Source: Streptomyces sp. QL37 (GTDB taxonomy: Bacteria > Actinomycetota > Actinomycetes > Streptomycetales > Streptomycetaceae). Taken from it: a DNA stretch of 64,000 nt. The position numbers and the translations under genes were made by a program. Below the pieces are notes generated by a model. That model ran no database searches and had not been told where the DNA came from. It saw nothing but the letters and a program-made list of their open reading frames with translations. How positions within the stretch are numbered: the stretch's first letter is position 1; every line of letters begins with the position of its first letter. Location of the stretch: assembly GCF_002941025.1 (NCBI RefSeq), contig NZ_PTJS01000001.1, forward strand, positions 8,065,678 to 8,129,677. Reading direction: 5' to 3'. Shown here piece after piece: positions 1-8,550 of the stretch.

Positions 1-51
1 TACGCAGGCGTCGAGGTGCACAACTGGCAGTTCGGCGGGCGGGACTCCTGA
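1..51 (+). CDS. 3' end of an upstream gene (partial)
   Basis: The first 17 codons read as an uninterrupted frame ending in TGA at 49-51. The last residues are YAGVEVHNWQFGGRDS. Too little is visible to name a family. The gene converges on the GH2 gene that ends at 88, leaving only 36 bp between the two stop codons. That spacer is C-rich and holds no clear hairpin. Confidence 0.5.
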   Translation, partial: YAGVEVHNWQFGGRDS

Positions 52-87
52 CACGGGGCACTGCCGCGGTCCCGCCCCCCTCCGGCG

Positions 88-1911
88 TCAGTGGCCGCCC
101 TGCTCCTCGATGGCGGCGGGGCGTGACTGGGCGGCCCGGATGCGCTCCACGTCCAGTTTGGCGGAGCGGTCGAAGCGGTAGACGCCGTTCTCCTCCTGGA
201 AGACGTCGGTCAGCTGCGTGTAGCAGTAGCCGAACATCGCGGGGTCCCGGAGCAGCACGCCCGTGAGGCCCGAGAAGCGCTCGTGGAACTCCTCCTCGTT
301 GCGCACCCGCTCGCCGTAACCCCAGGAAACGGTGCGGTCCTCACCCGACAGCTCGGCCGCGGCCTCGGGGTTCCACCAGATGCCGCCGAACTCGCTGACG
401 AAGTACGGCTGCCCCCGGTAGGGCTGGGAGTAGGCCGCCCCGTTCTCGTAGGCGTTGACGAACGGCTCGCCCTTGGCCAGGCCGGCCATCAGCTGCCGGA
501 AGGTCTCAGGGTCCTGCTCGTAGTTGTGGGCGTCGTAGATGTCGGTCTCCGCGACCCGGTGGGCGTAGCCGGACGCGTCGATCACGGGTCGTGTGGTGTC
601 CAGCGCCTTGGTGGCGAGGAACATGGCCCGGGTGACGTCGTCGAGCCCGGTGATGCGGTCGTGCAGCTTCTGGTACGTCTCGTTGAGCGGGCACCATCCG
701 ACGATCGAGGGGTGCGAGTAGTCGCGTTCCACGGCCTCCAGCCACTGGCTGACGTAGGAGGCGTCGGGCTGCTGGTTGTTCCCCGACGAACCGCCCGTCT
801 CGCAGCCCCAGTCGCCGAACTCGCCCCACACCAGGTATCCGAGACGGTCCGCGTGGTACAGGAAGCGCTCCTCGAAGACCTTCTGGTGGAGCCGGGCCCC
901 GTTGAAGCCCGCGTCCATCGCGAGCTCGATGTCGCGGACCAGCGCCTCGTCGGTCGGCGCGGTCATCAGCCCGTCCGGATACCAGCCCTGGTCGAGGACG
1001 AGCCGCTGGAAGAGCGGGCGCCCGTTGAGAGTGACCGCCCTGCCCCGTACGCCGACGGCGCGCAGCCCGGCGTAACTCTCCACCGAGTCGAGCACCTCTC
1101 CCCGCTCGTCGGTGAGTTCGAGCCGGAGGCCGTACAGGTGCGGGTCCTCCGGACCCCATTCGCGCCGCCGCTCCTTGGGGACCGGGAGGTGGAGGCGGGG
1201 CGCGAGGTCGAGGTCGGCGCGTGCCTCGGCCCGGCACACCTCTCCGTCCCCGTCGCTCAGGACGGCCCTCACCCGGTGGCCCGGCAGGTTGCCGGACAGC
1301 GGGAGTTCCAGGTGGAAGGCGGAACCGGCCAGGTCCGGGGTGATGCGCGAGCGCCTCAGATGCACCTCGTGGACGGGCTCCAGCCAGACGGTCTGCCAGA
1401 TGCCGGTCACACGCGTGTAGTTGCAGTCGTGGTTGGCGTACTTGATCGCCTGCTTGCCACGGGCCTGCGGGCCCGAGCGGGGGTCGCGGGCCCGGACGGT
1501 GACGACCACGTCCTCCCCGGAGCCCGCGATGTCGCCGAGATCGGCGGAGAACGGGGTGAAGCCGCCGCGATGACGTGCGACCTCGGTGCCGTTCGCCCAG
1601 ACGGTCGTGTCGTGGTCGACGGCCCCGAAGTGCAGCAGGACCCGGCGTCCCGCCCACTCGGGGGGCAACGAGAGCACCCGCCGGTACCAGACGGCCTCCA
1701 GGAAGTCGGTGTCGCCGATCCCTGACAGCTCGGACTCCGGCGGGAAGGGGACGAGGATCTCCCCGTCCAGCTCACGGGTGAGGAGACCGCGCTCGAGACC
1801 GCTGTCGCCTCTGTCGGTCTCGAACTGCCAGAGGCCGTTCAGGTTGAGCCAGTCGCGACGGACGAACTGCGGTCGCGGGTACTCCGGGCGGGGTACGGAA
1901 TGAGTGGGCAC
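88..1911 (-). CDS. Glycoside hydrolase family 2 protein (beta-galactosidase/glucuronidase-like)
   Basis: This is a 607-aa retaining beta-glycosidase of the GH2 fold, without a signal peptide, so it is probably cytoplasmic. The N-terminal sugar-binding jelly roll (about 15-185) contains LNGLWQFETD and FTPFSADL. An Ig-like domain follows, then a TIM barrel from about 295. The acid/base Asn-Glu pair is in WCPLNETYQ near residue 410, and the nucleophile Glu is in YFVSEFGGIWW near residue 507, so the enzyme looks active. The GTG start at 1911 has a GGAG five bases upstream. It is the last gene of the ABC-transporter cluster and probably hydrolyses the oligosaccharide that the transporter imports. 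The substrate cannot be read from sequence. The enzyme is short for a LacZ-type protein and lacks a C-terminal beta-galactosidase small-chain domain. Confidence 0.9.
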   Translation of the reverse strand: MPTHSVPRPEYPRPQFVRRDWLNLNGLWQFETDRGDSGLERGLLTRELDGEILVPFPPESELSGIGDTDFLEAVWYRRVLSLPPEWAGRRVLLHFGAVDHDTTVWANGTEVARHRGGFTPFSADLGDIAGSGEDVVVTVRARDPRSGPQARGKQAIKYANHDCNYTRVTGIWQTVWLEPVHEVHLRRSRITPDLAGSAFHLELPLSGNLPGHRVRAVLSDGDGEVCRAEARADLDLAPRLHLPVPKERRREWGPEDPHLYGLRLELTDERGEVLDSVESYAGLRAVGVRGRAVTLNGRPLFQRLVLDQGWYPDGLMTAPTDEALVRDIELAMDAGFNGARLHQKVFEERFLYHADRLGYLVWGEFGDWGCETGGSSGNNQQPDASYVSQWLEAVERDYSHPSIVGWCPLNETYQKLHDRITGLDDVTRAMFLATKALDTTRPVIDASGYAHRVAETDIYDAHNYEQDPETFRQLMAGLAKGEPFVNAYENGAAYSQPYRGQPYFVSEFGGIWWNPEAAAELSGEDRTVSWGYGERVRNEEEFHERFSGLTGVLLRDPAMFGYCYTQLTDVFQEENGVYRFDRSAKLDVERIRAAQSRPAAIEEQGGH

Positions 1912-1990
1912 ACATGCTCCAGTGAGTCGTCGGACCGGCGGCGGACCGCCGGCCCCGGGGTGGTACGGAGGAAGGGGAGTGCGGGGCGGA

Positions 1991-2890
1991 TCAGGATCCG
2001 CCGAGCCCGGTGGTGGCGACCGAGCTGACGATGCGGCGCTGGAAGAGCAGGAACACCACGACCAGCGGCAGCGCCGCCAGCAGGGCCGATGCCATGGACT
2101 GGGCGTACTGGATCCCGAAGGCGTCCTTGACGGTGGCCAGCCCCACCGGGAGCGTCATCAGGCCGGGATCGTTGATGACGATGAACGGCCACAGGAAGTT
2201 GTTCCACGCGCCGATGAACACGAAGATCGAGACGGCCGCCACGATCGGCCGGGAGAGCGGCAGCACGACCGACCGGAAGACGCGCACCTCGGACGCCCCG
2301 TCGAGCCGGGCCGCGTCCTCCAGCTCCCGGGGTATGCCGTCGAAGAACCGCTTCAGGATGAACACCATCATGGGCGCCACGACCTGGGGCAGGATCATCG
2401 CCGCATAAGTGTCCACGAGGTTGAACATCAGCATCTGCTCGAACAGGGGCACGACGAGCAGTTGCGGCGGGACCATGACGGCCGCGACGGTCACGGCCAT
2501 CAGTCCGCGGCGGCCCCGGAAGGTCCCTCGCGAGAAGCCGTAGGCGGCCAGGGTGGAGATCGCGACGGTGATCAGCGTGACCAGTCCTGCCACCAGGAAA
2601 CTGTTCGCCGCCCAGAGGACCACGTTGCCGCGTTCGAGGATCTGCTCGTAGGCGGACAGGGTGAAGGCGCCCTTGAACGGGGACAGCCCCGGCTTGGACA
2701 CGTCCTGCTCGCTCTGGAGGGAGGTGGCCACCGCCCAGAGGAACGGCAGCAGCCAGACGGCCGCCAGCACGGTGAGCGCGGTACCGGCCAGGACGCGCGG
2801 CAGCCGGCCGTGACCGAGGAGCAGGGGGGAGCCGGCAGGTTCCCTGGACGGGCGGCGACGAGGTCGCACGGCGGTTGCGGTGGTGGCCAT
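1991..2890 (-). CDS. Carbohydrate ABC transporter permease (MalG type)
   Basis: A 299-aa inner-membrane permease. It has about six hydrophobic segments, starting with LAGTALTVLAAVWLLPFLWAV. The binding-protein-dependent transport signature is EDAARLDGASEVRVFRSVVLP, which contacts the ATPase through the EAA loop. The ATG at 2890 lies 3 bp after the upstream permease stop, so the two are translated from one message. No ATPase gene is present here. In Streptomyces, CUT1 systems of this kind commonly share the multitask ATPase MsiK encoded elsewhere, and this is the likely case here (inference). Confidence 0.92.
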   Translation of the reverse strand: MATTATAVRPRRRPSREPAGSPLLLGHGRLPRVLAGTALTVLAAVWLLPFLWAVATSLQSEQDVSKPGLSPFKGAFTLSAYEQILERGNVVLWAANSFLVAGLVTLITVAISTLAAYGFSRGTFRGRRGLMAVTVAAVMVPPQLLVVPLFEQMLMFNLVDTYAAMILPQVVAPMMVFILKRFFDGIPRELEDAARLDGASEVRVFRSVVLPLSRPIVAAVSIFVFIGAWNNFLWPFIVINDPGLMTLPVGLATVKDAFGIQYAQSMASALLAALPLVVVFLLFQRRIVSSVATTGLGGS

Positions 2891-2893
2891 CGG

Positions 2894-3826
2894 TCAGTCC
2901 TCCTGGCGGAAGAGACGGAGCTGCGCGAGCGAGACGACGATCACGAGGGCGAAGAAGACGTAGGAGACCGCGGAGGCGTAGCCCAGCCGGTAACCGGTGA
3001 ACCCGACGTCGTAGACGTATTCGAGGATGGGACGGGTCGAGCCGTTGGGTCCGCCCTTGGTGAGGATGTAGATCTGGTCGAACACCTTCAGCGACGCGAG
3101 GATCTGGAGCATCGAGACCAGCACGGTGGTCCTGCGCAGCTGCGGGAGGGTGACGGACCACAGGCGGCGCCAGGCGCCGGCGCCGTCGAGCGCGGCCGCC
3201 TCGTCGTACGTCGTCGGCAGGGACTGCAGGGCGGCGAGGTAGAGCAGGAAGTTGAAGCCGACCGTCCACCACACCGTGAGTGCGGCCACCGACCACATCG
3301 CGACGGCCTCGTCGGACAGCCAGCCGACCGGTTCGAAGCCGAGCGTCGTGAGCAGTTCGTTGCCGAGGCCGATGTCCGGCTGGTAGAGCCAGGTCCAGAT
3401 CAGGGTCACGACGGTCACCGGCAGCAGGTAGGGCACGAAGAAGGACAGCCGCCACACCCACTGGCCGGCCAGTCCGCTGTGCACCAGGAGCGCCATGACC
3501 AGGGCGACCAGTACCAGGGGGATGCTGGAGAGCGCGGTGAAGAGGACCGTGTTGCCGAGACTGCTCCAGACGTCCGGGTCGCCGAAGGCCTCGGCGTAGT
3601 TGTCGAATCCGACGAACGACGTGTCGCGCAGCGCGAGGGAACTGTCGGTGAAGCTCATCCAGACGCCCTGGACAACGGGCCACACCAGGAAGAGCACGAA
3701 GGGGACCGCGAAGGGCAGGACGAAGAGCAGGCCCGGGCCGCGCCGGCGGGAGCCGCGTCGGGGCGGCGGGGAGAGGGGCCGTTCGCCGGTGGGCACGGGG
3801 GCGGCGACGGGCGTGGTGGTGGTCAC
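2894..3826 (-). CDS. Carbohydrate ABC transporter permease (MalF type)
   Basis: A 310-aa permease that pairs with the downstream MalG-type subunit. The N-terminal tail is Pro/Arg-rich, followed by the membrane segment GLLFVLPFAVPFVLFLVWPV and five further segments. The EAA loop reads DEAAALDGAGAWRRLWSVTLP. The frame is open further upstream. GTG at 3826 is chosen because AAGGAG lies eight bases ahead of it and the upstream residues are low-complexity Arg-rich. It starts 22 bp after the stop of the binding protein, which indicates an operon. Confidence 0.92.
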   Translation of the reverse strand: MTTTTPVAAPVPTGERPLSPPPRRGSRRRGPGLLFVLPFAVPFVLFLVWPVVQGVWMSFTDSSLALRDTSFVGFDNYAEAFGDPDVWSSLGNTVLFTALSSIPLVLVALVMALLVHSGLAGQWVWRLSFFVPYLLPVTVVTLIWTWLYQPDIGLGNELLTTLGFEPVGWLSDEAVAMWSVAALTVWWTVGFNFLLYLAALQSLPTTYDEAAALDGAGAWRRLWSVTLPQLRRTTVLVSMLQILASLKVFDQIYILTKGGPNGSTRPILEYVYDVGFTGYRLGYASAVSYVFFALVIVVSLAQLRLFRQED

Positions 3827-3848
3827 GTCGGTAACTCCTTCTGCTCGG

Positions 3849-5219
3849 TCAGGCCACCGGATTGGGCTGCCGCAGCAGCGTGTTCGCCTCACGGACCATC
3901 TGCCGCACCGCCTTCTCGGCGGAGGTGTTGCCGAGCAACGCGGACTGGAGGGGCTGGCACATGCGGTTCTGGAAGTTCGATGCCGCCCCGGCGAACCAGT
4001 TCGGCGGATCGAGGACCGCGACGTCCCCGGCGTCGGCGTACGAGGACTGCGGCTTCAGCGCCGCGTACTCCGGCTCGGCGAGCACCGGCTGGTACGCCGG
4101 GATGTGACCCGCGCTCGCCCAGGTCAGGCTCTGCTTGAGTATCCGGGCGACGTACCGGTGGGCTTCCCTGCGGCGGGCCGGGTCCGGGTCGCTCTGGTGC
4201 GGCAGGACGAAGCTGTGGGAGTCGGTGTAGACGGCGGGCCGGCCGAACACCTGCGGGAAGGGCGCGGCTCCGAGCGGGATCCCGGACTTCTGGAGCGTCG
4301 GCAGCTCCCATTCCCCGAGCATGGCCATGCCTCCGCGACCGCCCAGGAATCCGGCCAGCGCGCTGTTGTAGTCCAGGTTGTTGGGGTTCGTCCTGCCGTC
4401 GAAGAGCTGCTGCATGAAGGACACGACCTGTACCGCCGCGTCGGTGTCGATCTCGGCGGGACCGCCGTCCGGCAGGGTGAAGGCGGCGCCGGTCTGCGCG
4501 TAGAGCGCGGCGAACTGCCGCCAGCTCTGTGCGGTGTCGGTGACATGGCCGAAGAGGATGCCGGACTTCCCCGTGACGTCCGCCAGGGCCTTTCCCGCCT
4601 CCAGGAGTGCCTTCGGCGAACCCATGGGGGCGAGTTCGCCCTCGGCGTCGAGGAGACCGGCCTGGCCCGCGGCCTTCCGGTCGTAGAAGACGATGAACGG
4701 GTGCACGTCCAGGGGGATGGCGTAGACCCGCCCCTGATGCTTCGTACGGGACCAGACCGCCGGTGTGAAGTCCTTCTCGGTGACGCCGAACTCGGCCAGC
4801 AGATCGAGGTCGAAGGGGTCCAGCAGTCCGCCGGGCGCGTAGCCGGCCAGCCGGGAGAGGTGCAGGACCGCCACGTCGGAGGCGCGTCCACCGGCGGCGG
4901 ACATGGCGAGCTTGGTGTAGTACGACGGTCCCCAGTCGAGGATCGTGCGGTCGATCCGGAAGCCCTCGGGCCCCTGGGAGACGGCCTTGATCATGTCGTT
5001 CATCAGCATGCCGTCACCGCCCTGGAAAAGGTCCCAGACGCTGAGCGCCGAGGCGCCGGAGGCGGAGGCCGGTGAGGAGCACCCGGCCAGTGGGCTCATG
5101 GCGAGCAGGGCGCCCGCCCCGGCTGTTCCGTGACGCAGGAACCGGCGACGGCCGATCCCGGGGGCCGGGCCGGAGCCGGGCGTGGCCGAGGCCTCATGGG
5201 CGGAGGACGAAAAACTCAT
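3849..5219 (-). CDS. Extracellular sugar-binding lipoprotein (ABC transporter, CUT1 type)
   Basis: A 456-aa solute-binding protein. The leader GRRRFLRHGTAGAG has the twin-arginine pattern and runs into the lipobox LAGC (LAMSPLAGCSS), so export is probably by Tat with lipid anchoring. The mature part shows the family-1 binding-protein layout, including FIVFYDRKAAGQAGL and the GKSGILFGH region. The start at 5219 is chosen for its fit to the signal peptide and AAGG ahead of it. The open frame continues further upstream without a sensible N-terminus. It is the first gene of the cluster, divergent from the LacI-type regulator and preceded by the palindrome at 5343-5354. Confidence 0.9.
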   Translation of the reverse strand: MSFSSSAHEASATPGSGPAPGIGRRRFLRHGTAGAGALLAMSPLAGCSSPASASGASALSVWDLFQGGDGMLMNDMIKAVSQGPEGFRIDRTILDWGPSYYTKLAMSAAGGRASDVAVLHLSRLAGYAPGGLLDPFDLDLLAEFGVTEKDFTPAVWSRTKHQGRVYAIPLDVHPFIVFYDRKAAGQAGLLDAEGELAPMGSPKALLEAGKALADVTGKSGILFGHVTDTAQSWRQFAALYAQTGAAFTLPDGGPAEIDTDAAVQVVSFMQQLFDGRTNPNNLDYNSALAGFLGGRGGMAMLGEWELPTLQKSGIPLGAAPFPQVFGRPAVYTDSHSFVLPHQSDPDPARRREAHRYVARILKQSLTWASAGHIPAYQPVLAEPEYAALKPQSSYADAGDVAVLDPPNWFAGAASNFQNRMCQPLQSALLGNTSAEKAVRQMVREANTLLRQPNPVA

Positions 5220-5342
5220 CGCGGACCTTTCGACGGCCGGACGCTCATGCCGGATCGGCGGTGGACCGGCACGTGCCTGCGGGTCCACCGCACACGACAG
5301 GTGGGTGGCCGCACTGGCTGAAACGGTGCGGTCACCTGTTTT

Positions 5343-5354
5343 TACATCGATGTA
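5343..5354. promoter_or_regulatory. Probable LacI-family operator TACATCGATGTA
   Basis: A perfect 12-bp palindrome with a central CG step, which is typical of LacI-family sites. It lies in the 272-bp divergent region between the binding-protein gene (start 5219) and the regulator gene (start 5492). A related right half-site, TGTAAAG, follows about 14 bp later (5364-5370). The surrounding 30 bp is notably AT-rich for this genome, as expected of promoters. The link to the neighbouring regulator is inferred from position. Confidence 0.6.
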
Positions 5355-5491
5355 CATTGGCTGTAAAGAGTTCGAGCGGTACGGGTGTTCGAGACCTGCG
5401 GGGCGTGCCTCGTGCCGTGTCGGACGCCTCCGACGGCCCCCGGAACGCCGGGACATAGAATCGGCAGCGTTCGATGGCAGGGAGGTCGGCC

Positions 5492-6550
5492 GTGGCACGG
5501 CCCAGGATCAAGGACGTCGCTCGGCACGCGGGGGTGTCGGAGAAGACGGTCTCCAACGTGATCAACGACTACGTCCATGTCTCCGAACGGACCCGGCGCG
5601 TGGTCCAGGAGTCCATCGAGCACCTCGGGTACCGGGTGAACCTGGCGGGCCGTCATCTGCGGAAGGGGCGCACAGGCATCATCGCCCTGGTCGTTCCGGA
5701 GCTGGACGTCCCGTACTTCGCGGAGCTCGCCCGGCACGTGATCCGCGAGGCGGAGCAGCTCTCCCTCACGGTGCTGATCCATCAGAGCGGAGCGGACCGC
5801 GAGCACGAGCTGGCCGCACTCGCCGGCTTCGGCTCCGACTTCGTCGACGGGATCATCCTCAGCCCGCTCGCCCTCACCGCCGACGACGTACGTCAGCGGG
5901 CGGGTGCCCCGCCGACGGTGCTGCTCGGGGAGCTGCTGGAGGAAGGGGCCGACCATGTCGCCATCGACAACGAGAAGGCGGCGCGTCAGGCCACCGAGCA
6001 TCTGATCGCCCTCGGGCGCCGGAACATCCTCGCGGTCGGTGGACACGAGGCCCCCGGCCTCGGGACGGCGGAGGCCCGCACGCGCGGCTACCTCGCCGCC
6101 CTGGCCGAGGAGGGCCTCACCCGCCACCCGGACGCGCTGCTGGCGGTGGACGACTTCAGGATGCCCGCAGGCGCCCGGGCGGTGAGCCGTGCACTCGATG
6201 CCGGCCTGCGGCCGGACGGACTGCTGTGCCTCAACGACCAGCTCGCCCTGGGGGCGTTGCGCGCGCTCCACGAACACGGTCTCCGCGTGCCCGAGGACGT
6301 GGCGGTGATCGGTTTCGACGATGTGGAGGGGGGTCGCTTCAGTGTGCCGACGCTGAGCACCGTGGCGCCGGACAAGGCGGCGGTGGCCAGGGTCGCCGTC
6401 CAGCTCCTGCACCACCGCATCGAGGAATCAGCCGTGCTGCCCCCGCCGACGGACGACCCCGGGAGCCCCGGTGTCCAGGAACCTCAGGACCGCGTGGTGG
6501 CCCACCGTCTCGTCCTGCGTGAGAGCACGGAGGGCCCCGAGACCCGTTGA
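5492..6550 (+). CDS. LacI-family transcriptional regulator
   Basis: A 352-aa repressor. The N-terminal HTH and hinge read IKDVARHAGVSEKTVSNVIN then YVHVSERTRRVV, close to the LacI/PurR consensus. A periplasmic-binding-like sensor domain follows, with LVVPELDVPYFAELARH and the conserved GFDDVEGGRF near the C-terminus. GTG at 5492 has GGGAGG seven bases upstream. An in-frame ATG at 5474 would add six residues but has no good ribosome site. It is divergent from the ABC/GH2 cluster and is most likely its sugar-responsive regulator. Confidence 0.92.
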   Translation: MARPRIKDVARHAGVSEKTVSNVINDYVHVSERTRRVVQESIEHLGYRVNLAGRHLRKGRTGIIALVVPELDVPYFAELARHVIREAEQLSLTVLIHQSGADREHELAALAGFGSDFVDGIILSPLALTADDVRQRAGAPPTVLLGELLEEGADHVAIDNEKAARQATEHLIALGRRNILAVGGHEAPGLGTAEARTRGYLAALAEEGLTRHPDALLAVDDFRMPAGARAVSRALDAGLRPDGLLCLNDQLALGALRALHEHGLRVPEDVAVIGFDDVEGGRFSVPTLSTVAPDKAAVARVAVQLLHHRIEESAVLPPPTDDPGSPGVQEPQDRVVAHRLVLRESTEGPETR

Positions 6551-6575
6551 CACGTCGGCTGTCCGGCCGACGGCT

Positions 6576-6603
6576 TCGGCCTCCGGCCGGCCGCCGAGGC
6601 CGA
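6576..6603. terminator. Hairpin between convergent genes
   Basis: An 8-bp inverted repeat (TCGGCCTC and GAGGCCGA) with a 12-base loop that contains CCGGCCGG. It is 25 bp past the stop of the LacI-type gene and faces the convergent exporter gene. No T-tract follows, which is normal for Streptomyces terminators. Confidence 0.4.
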
Positions 6604-6695
6604 GTCGTCCGGCTGTCTGCCGCTCGACGGTGAGCGCGGTCCTCGCCGTGCCGCAGCCCCCGCGGCACCGGGAGCGCCGTGGGGGAGCCGATGCT

Positions 6696-7499
6696 CTACG
6701 ACGACCCCAGCATCGCCGCGGTCACGGCGATGAGCAGCCCGATGTAGGCCCACGCGTGGGCGCGGTCGGGGATCCGCGGCGGGCGGCGTCGCAGTACCGC
6801 GATCACCGGCAGGGCTCCGAGGAGCAGCGCCGAGGCGGCTCGGACGTCGACGAGCCCCACCAGGTGCACATGCGCGTCCATGGCGGCGGGGACGGCGGCG
6901 GCGCCCAGGGACACCGCGGTCGCCGGCAGCGCGATGGCGAGGGTCAGAGGGTTGGCCAGCGCGGTCGCCGTGTGCATGGTGTGTCCGGCCCGCCGCATGG
7001 CGGGGACGGTCATGACGCTGCCGCCCACCCCGAGGAACGCGGCGACGGCACCGACCGGTGCGCCGAGGGCGGCGGGCAGGGGTCGCGGAGCGTCCGAGGC
7101 CGCCCGGGCCCGGGTGGCCGTACGCAGGAAGCCCGGGCGCAGCAGCAGGTCGGCGACGGTGAGAGCGACGTAGGCGACGAACGCCCAGCGGGTCGGACCG
7201 GCCGGCGCGAGGCGCGTGGCCAGAGCGCCGGCCACGGCGCCGGCCGACAGGAGGAGCAGCAGTGAGCGGCTGCCCCGGAGGGCGACGAGTACCCGCCGCG
7301 GTGTGACGGCCGTGGCGAATCCCGCGTTCACCACCATCACCAGGGCCGAGGTGGCCGTCGCCACCCGCATCGCGTCCCCGCCGAGTGCCGCGTCGGCCCA
7401 CACCACGACCGGCACCGCGACGAATCCGCCGCCGAACCCGAACAGCACCGTCGTCACCCCGGTGAGGAGCCCGACCCCTGTCAACATCACCACGTCCAT
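6696..7499 (-). CDS. TauE/SafE-family membrane exporter (sulfite/organic anion)
   Basis: A 267-aa integral membrane protein with about eight hydrophobic segments and the family's internal repeat: GLLTGVTTVLFGFGGGFVAVPV near the N-terminus and GAPVGAVAAFLGVGGSVMTVPA in the middle. These glycine-rich GxGGG loops are the family's signature. Its substrate in this class is usually a sulfonate, sulfite or related anion, but nothing here specifies which. ATG at 7499 has GGAG upstream. It is divergent from the AraC-type regulator 85 bp away, which suggests that the regulator controls it. Confidence 0.85.
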   Translation of the reverse strand: MDVVMLTGVGLLTGVTTVLFGFGGGFVAVPVVVWADAALGGDAMRVATATSALVMVVNAGFATAVTPRRVLVALRGSRSLLLLLSAGAVAGALATRLAPAGPTRWAFVAYVALTVADLLLRPGFLRTATRARAASDAPRPLPAALGAPVGAVAAFLGVGGSVMTVPAMRRAGHTMHTATALANPLTLAIALPATAVSLGAAAVPAAMDAHVHLVGLVDVRAASALLLGALPVIAVLRRRPPRIPDRAHAWAYIGLLIAVTAAMLGSS

Positions 7500-7584
7500 G
7501 CGCCCCACTCCACCAGCTGGGGCGGGCGGCCCGCATGCGATGGTCGGCGTACTTCCTTCGCGTCCCAGCCAGTACGGTGGAGGG

Positions 7585-8391
7585 GTGAAGAACGTCCCCC
7601 TGGCCGATGTCGACCACGTCGACCGGGTCGTCCTGCCGATCGGCACCGACTACCCGCCCGGTCACGTACTGGACTGGCACGAACACCGCCGTGCGCAGTT
7701 CCTCTACGGAGCCACAGGGGTCATGGTCGTGGACACCGCAGACGGGACCTGGACCGTCCCGCCCGAGCGTGCCGTGCTCATTCCGGCCGCCACCCGTCAC
7801 CGTGTCCGCATGCTCGGGGTGAGCACCCGGAGCCTGTACATCGAGCCGGACGCGGTCCCGTGGTGGCCCGCCACCTGTACCGTGGTCGACGTACCGCCCC
7901 TGCTGCGTGAACTGCTCCTGGCCGCAGTGGAGTTCGAGCCCGACTACAGCCTGTCGGGGCGTGAGGCGGTCATCGCCGCGCTCCTCCTGCATGAGATCTC
8001 CGAGCGGGCCCCCCTGCCCTTCCATGTGGGGATCCCGGCCTCCGCCGATCTCGCGAGGCTCTGCCGCGCGTACCTGGCCGCCCCGGACGCGGGCGTCACC
8101 AACGCCGACTGGGCCGCCGGGACGCACATGAGCGAACGGGCCTTCACCCGGCGCTTCCGCGTGGAGACCGGTGAGAGCCCGGCCGTCTGGCGGGCCCGCG
8201 CCCGCCTGCTCGCGGCCGTCCCGCTGCTGCGCACCGCCTCGGTCAGCGAGGTCGGCGGGCGCCTCGGCTATGCCTCTCCCGCGGCTTTCACCGCGGCCTT
8301 CACGCGTGCCTTCGGTATGCCGCCGTCCCGTTTCGCGGCCGCAGGGGCCGGGGGCACGCACAGAGCCCCGCTCCGGAGGGCCGGGCGCTGA
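7585..8391 (+). CDS. AraC-family transcriptional regulator with cupin sensor
   Basis: A 268-aa regulator. The N-terminal cupin half contains GHVLDWHEHRRAQFLYG and ERAVLIPAATRHRV. The C-terminal double HTH contains HMSERAFTRRFRVETGESP and EVGGRLGYASPAAFTAAFTRAFG. GTG at 7585 follows GGTGGAGG closely. An open frame extends more than 300 bp upstream but antisense to the exporter, so it is a shadow. The ligand is unknown. Divergent placement suggests control of the TauE/SafE gene. Confidence 0.9.
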   Translation: MKNVPLADVDHVDRVVLPIGTDYPPGHVLDWHEHRRAQFLYGATGVMVVDTADGTWTVPPERAVLIPAATRHRVRMLGVSTRSLYIEPDAVPWWPATCTVVDVPPLLRELLLAAVEFEPDYSLSGREAVIAALLLHEISERAPLPFHVGIPASADLARLCRAYLAAPDAGVTNADWAAGTHMSERAFTRRFRVETGESPAVWRARARLLAAVPLLRTASVSEVGGRLGYASPAAFTAAFTRAFGMPPSRFAAAGAGGTHRAPLRRAGR

Positions 8392-8488
8392 GCACCGCGC
8401 CACGGTGACCGTAGGCTAAGCCCTGGTCAACGCCTTGGCGGGCGGGCTTCCGAGCGGGAGCGGGGGGCCTGAGCCCTCCGCGGTTCCC

Positions 8489-8506
8489 GCGGGGGCCGGC
8501 CCCCGC
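8489..8506. terminator. GC-rich palindrome after the AraC-type gene
   Basis: A perfect 18-bp palindrome (GCGGGGGCC then GGCCCCCGC) within the 159-bp gap between the AraC-type gene and the AEC transporter. It could end the first transcript. The absence of a loop makes it a weak call. Confidence 0.35.
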
Positions 8507-8550
8507 CCGCCCGCTGACCGGACGCATACGACCCATCAGCAAGGAAGCGC

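Noticed and set aside
1904..4138. Plus-strand open frame of over 700 codons
   Set aside because: It is antisense to the two permeases and the binding protein, is rich in His, Gln, Glu and Arg, and lacks any domain. Such shadow frames are normal in high-GC DNA.
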